From positions 37,546,283-37,610,282 of the forward strand of contig OU612066.1 of NCBI GenBank assembly GCA_914767715.1: 64,000 bases of DNA. Direction: 5' to 3'. The translations under genes were made by a program, and so were the position numbers. Below, piece after piece: positions 60,617-64,000 of the stretch (the stretch's first letter is position 1; every line of letters starts with the position of its first letter). Below the pieces are notes generated by a model. It was not told the origin of the DNA. It worked only from the letters and a program-made list of their open reading frames with translations, and did no database searches. This stretch comes from Membranipora membranacea (lineage: Eukaryota > Bryozoa > Gymnolaemata > Cheilostomatida > Membraniporidae).

Positions 60617-62690
60617 GACTTGGGCTTTTATGTGGTTCCTTCCACCAAAAAGGGGAGAGAAAGAAAACACACGTTACCCCGGCAAGTTCAAGTGAAAGAA
60701 AGGAAGATGGACACGTGATAAGGAAAATCAGGGGAGACAATTACTAATAGCAGTAAAATAAAATAGCTTTGAAAAAATCTTTATATTTCAATAGTTTTAA
60801 ATGTTGTCTACATTTTTCATTTGATGATCAATGTATTATTGAATTTTGGAGGTCTCTTTTTTAATGATAGTGAAAAAAATAAACATAATAAATTTTAATC
60901 CAGCTTAAATGAATAAAGCCAATCAGTGTGCATGATATTCCCTTTTGACCAATCAAAGCAATTATGTAGTTACTGAAAACAGTAGCAGGTTGTTTGATTT
61001 TGGTCCTTGAGTTAGTCAGGAGAGAACAAGATTATCCTAACAGTAACAAGGGCTACAGTGCACAGAAAGCAAACTGGCCAAAGTAGTGTTGCAGTTTTTG
61101 TTTCTGTTTAATTTCAATAACTTGTCAGCTAAGTTTGCTCATAGTCACTTTATAAAACAGGTGAGTCTGGCCTTGAGCCTATTTCTAGCTTATGATTATT
61201 ATTATCATAATAATAATAATAAATATATAATAATAATTACGATTTCCACATCACTTTTGTTTATCTTACTTACTACTACTCCTAACTTACTTTAATATAG
61301 TCAATTAATTAAAAATACTACATAAATTAAATGAGATACATTCTTCTTGTACCTACAACATTGATGGAATGATGTTTGTTTACCTTGTCTGAAGTAGGCT
61401 AGTTGGTGGTGACAAACAGCAATCTTGATCATGATGATGATGAAGAAAGTAACTCATTCAATCAGTAGAACTAGGTTAGATAAGCCTTTGTAAATTACTA
61501 CTGGTGACACCTCATTACCTCATTATGCTGTAAACAGATTAATCGACCCACTTCCTCAGCAGCAGTCTGCCCCTTCAGACTTCTCATAGCTAGTACTCAT
61601 GGGGCTTGCAAATTCAAGCCTGTTAATATTGACCATTGATGCAGCAGATAGGGTAAGGCAAGGTAATTTGAAAAAAATAGAAGATCTTTTTTAAATTGGT
61701 TGTGATTCTTAACATAGGAAAATTACAGCCTGCAAGCCCCAGGAGCCCATGCTGGTACTACCGCTGTGTGGCATACAAATACAAAAATCAGCATTACAAT
61801 ACCATATTCTTACTGTTCTGTGTCCATGATCATTCAGATACAGACAGGCTAGATGTCGTAGATTGCTGTAAAACGCAGTGACAATAGACAAACGCATAAA
61901 CGTACAAATAGTAACAACGCAAGTAAACTATGGCCTAGTGATGGCAATGTCCCGGTTTTGTGAGACTTTTCTCCTCGAGACACTGTCTCGTCGAGACAGA
62001 CACATCTCAAGACTTGTTCATTATAAACATTGTTATGATGATTACTCAATGTACAGTCATCACCTAACTATACCATATTGTAATGCATTATCGTGACCAT
62101 TGATCTTCCAAAATGATAATATCAAAATTAGTAAAGTGATTTCTGTATCATATTCATTTTCCAGATGCCAATACAGTGCAGTTTTCAATCTTATTGACAT
62201 CTACATATGTCTCGGTCTCGTCTCGAATTTTGTTGCTGTCTCGTCCTGTCTTGCCAAAATATAACAATTTTCCATCAATATTATAGCCGTTCTTTTTTTG
62301 TCTCAAATGTTACCTTATCCCTGTGCTCCTTACTTTCTCATTATCTCACAAGTAGGCCTATTTCTCGCTGGAAACAACTCGTTTCGAGCATGTCCAACTC
62401 TCTAAAACCCGCCACTTATTTATTTTTACCAGAGTTCGCCAACTGTTTTATGCAATACCCCAGGGTGTTACAACAGTGGAATGGAACTTAAATAAATCTG
62501 TAAACCTATCACAGAATAAAAATGTTAAACTCTCTCTCTCTCTCCCTGTCCCGCTGCATCAATTATATTAGATCACTAGTTGGCCGCAGTTATCTGTCTT
62601 TTCTTAACCCCAATCTCGTCTGCCTGTCTCAATAGGTAATCACTGTCAATCCTCAATATTGTGTGAGTTATACAGCGTCTATGTTCCTAT
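60617..62690. other. eIF3a upstream region; no recognised gene
   Basis: Should hold the eIF3a 5' UTR and promoter on the minus strand, but no TATA or initiator can be assigned. Includes an ATT/TAATAATAA simple tract near 61,190-61,240. No second gene is supported. Confidence 0.4.
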
Positions 62691-62696
62691 GTTTCT

Positions 62697-63012
62697 ATAA
62701 CCTAACATACTCTAACCTATAACCTAACATACTCTAACCTAACCTATAACCTAACCTATAACCTAATATACTCTAACCTAACCTATAACCTAACATAGTA
62801 ACCTATAACCTAACCTAACCTATAACCTAACCTATAACCTAACCTATAACCTAACCTAACATACTCTAACCTAACCTATAGCCTAACATACTCTAACCTA
62901 ACCTATAACCTAACATACTAACCTATAACCTAACCTATAACCTAACCTATAACCTAACCTATAACCTAACCTATAACCTAACCTATAACCTAACCTATAA
63001 CCTAACATACTC
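62697..63012. repeat. CCTATAACCTAA minisatellite
   Basis: About 25 imperfect units of 12 bases (CCTATAACCTAA), interspersed with CATACTCTAACCTAA variants. It resembles a degenerate telomere-like CCTAA array, but the unit is not the canonical hexamer. Confidence 0.95.
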
Positions 63013-64000
63013 TGGGATGCACCTATGTAATCATTGGACAGGGCATACATTTTCACTGTTGCAGCTGATGTTGCAGCTGATGTTTCATCATACGGACTTT
63101 CTTTACTCTGTAGATTGCACGGATACTTGGGGAGGATTTTGTAAAGCTGTCGGGTCTGACTGTTTTGGGCTGTTATTCCCCTGTCTTGCTATAATGTATG
63201 GGCTCAAATAACTGTAAAATAACCATGTTATCGCGTGCAATGGAACTAAGAATGGGGCTTTTGTTTTACTGTTTTCTTTATGATGTATCAAGTTTGCCAA
63301 TATATTGTTTCTATTTTGTTTTTTACTGATATGAGTGTCTATTGATTCAAAGCATGAGCCAGTTGATTGATTGCCCTAGTGCAAAACTATTGTTTTTGGC
63401 TGCAGCTCCAAAAGCTTCAGTCATCAGGAGGCTACCGAGGCCATGATATCCATTTATGTTGATGTAACACAGCATGATAGGAGTTTGTCTCATGGAGACC
63501 CATTAAAAATAGATATATTAGTTTTGAAGAGCATTGTCATCCATTTTAGTGTAGGACTTTTCCACTTGTATCCTCTTTTTCTGCCTGTTTTGTCAGCTTT
63601 ATGTTGTGTTTTGCGGCTAGGCTGCTCAGGTTATGTATTAGTTATCCCTGTGGGTTTTATCTTACCTCTGGTTGAGTTATTCGGTCAGGATTGATCTTTG
63701 ACAGAAGAGTTGCTTACGGTGCAGCCCTGAGGATAATTGGGAAGGTGCCAACATAGACATCCAGTATATAATACTCTTAAATCTCCGAGTAAGAGTTGAG
63801 TGTGAAACAAGTATGGGACAGCATGTGTGTTAATCACTGTTATTTAACTCCAGTTTCAGTTTGTCGCTAATAATGTCACTATTATAGGGTGTGTTGTATA
63901 AAGTATGTAATTCACAGTTCCAGCTATTAATTTGAGAAAATAATTACCTGGTAGTCCCACCCAGATAAATTTCTCTGTTATCAGCTATTAATCAGTGACT
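63013..64000. other. No recognisable gene
   Basis: Short open frames only. No motif recognised on either strand. Confidence 0.4.

Noticed and set aside
1-64000. CRISPR array, bacterial operon or prophage
   Set aside because: The tandem arrays lack unique spacers of constant length, and the coding genes are intron-bearing animal genes.

Overview
The window is animal nuclear DNA, AT-rich, with GT-AG introns, many transposon relics and no bacterial-type operons. It holds nicotinic acetylcholine receptor-like (Cys-loop) genes and a near-complete eIF3a gene. A marine or other invertebrate bilaterian is the likeliest source (a lophotrochozoan would fit), but the sequence alone does not fix the phylum.

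Layout. 1-8 kb: decayed LINE reverse transcriptases, a tRNA-like SINE relic and a 14-bp minisatellite with foldback structure. 8.06-11.26 kb: a truncated third copy of a receptor-gene 3' block, carrying one orphan last exon and interrupted by a TIR element. 12.67-41.65 kb: four complete Cys-loop receptor genes. Genes 1, 2 and 3 are on the plus strand. Gene 4 on the minus strand is an inverted near-copy of gene 3. All four can be spliced by hand into uninterrupted frames of 439, 440, 444 and 445 residues, with nine coding exons and the same intron phases. At least three further receptor fragments (10.93, 11.80 and 26.09 kb) show repeated birth and death. 41.66-49.65 kb: oppositely oriented TTGGCCCC-type minisatellite arrays bracket a decayed FLYWCH/MULE transposase gene, which looks like a Foldback-type element. 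50.78-60.62 kb: eIF3a on the minus strand in about 19 coding exons, its introns packed with short repeats, including one 255-bp sequence in four introns. 60.6-64 kb: no recognisable gene, one CCTATAACCTAA-type minisatellite.

How it fits together. The receptors should be membrane subunits of pentameric ligand-gated channels. They keep the Cys-loop and the M2 intermediate-ring Glu, but lack the vicinal Cys pair of loop C and share an unusual FGWG motif in M2. The repeats are dominated by inverted or foldback structures built from minisatellites. These may have helped generate the inverted gene 3/gene 4 duplication. Two element insertions can be dated relative to duplications because empty sites are present in the same window. 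All splice models are manual inferences from frame, phase and splice consensus.
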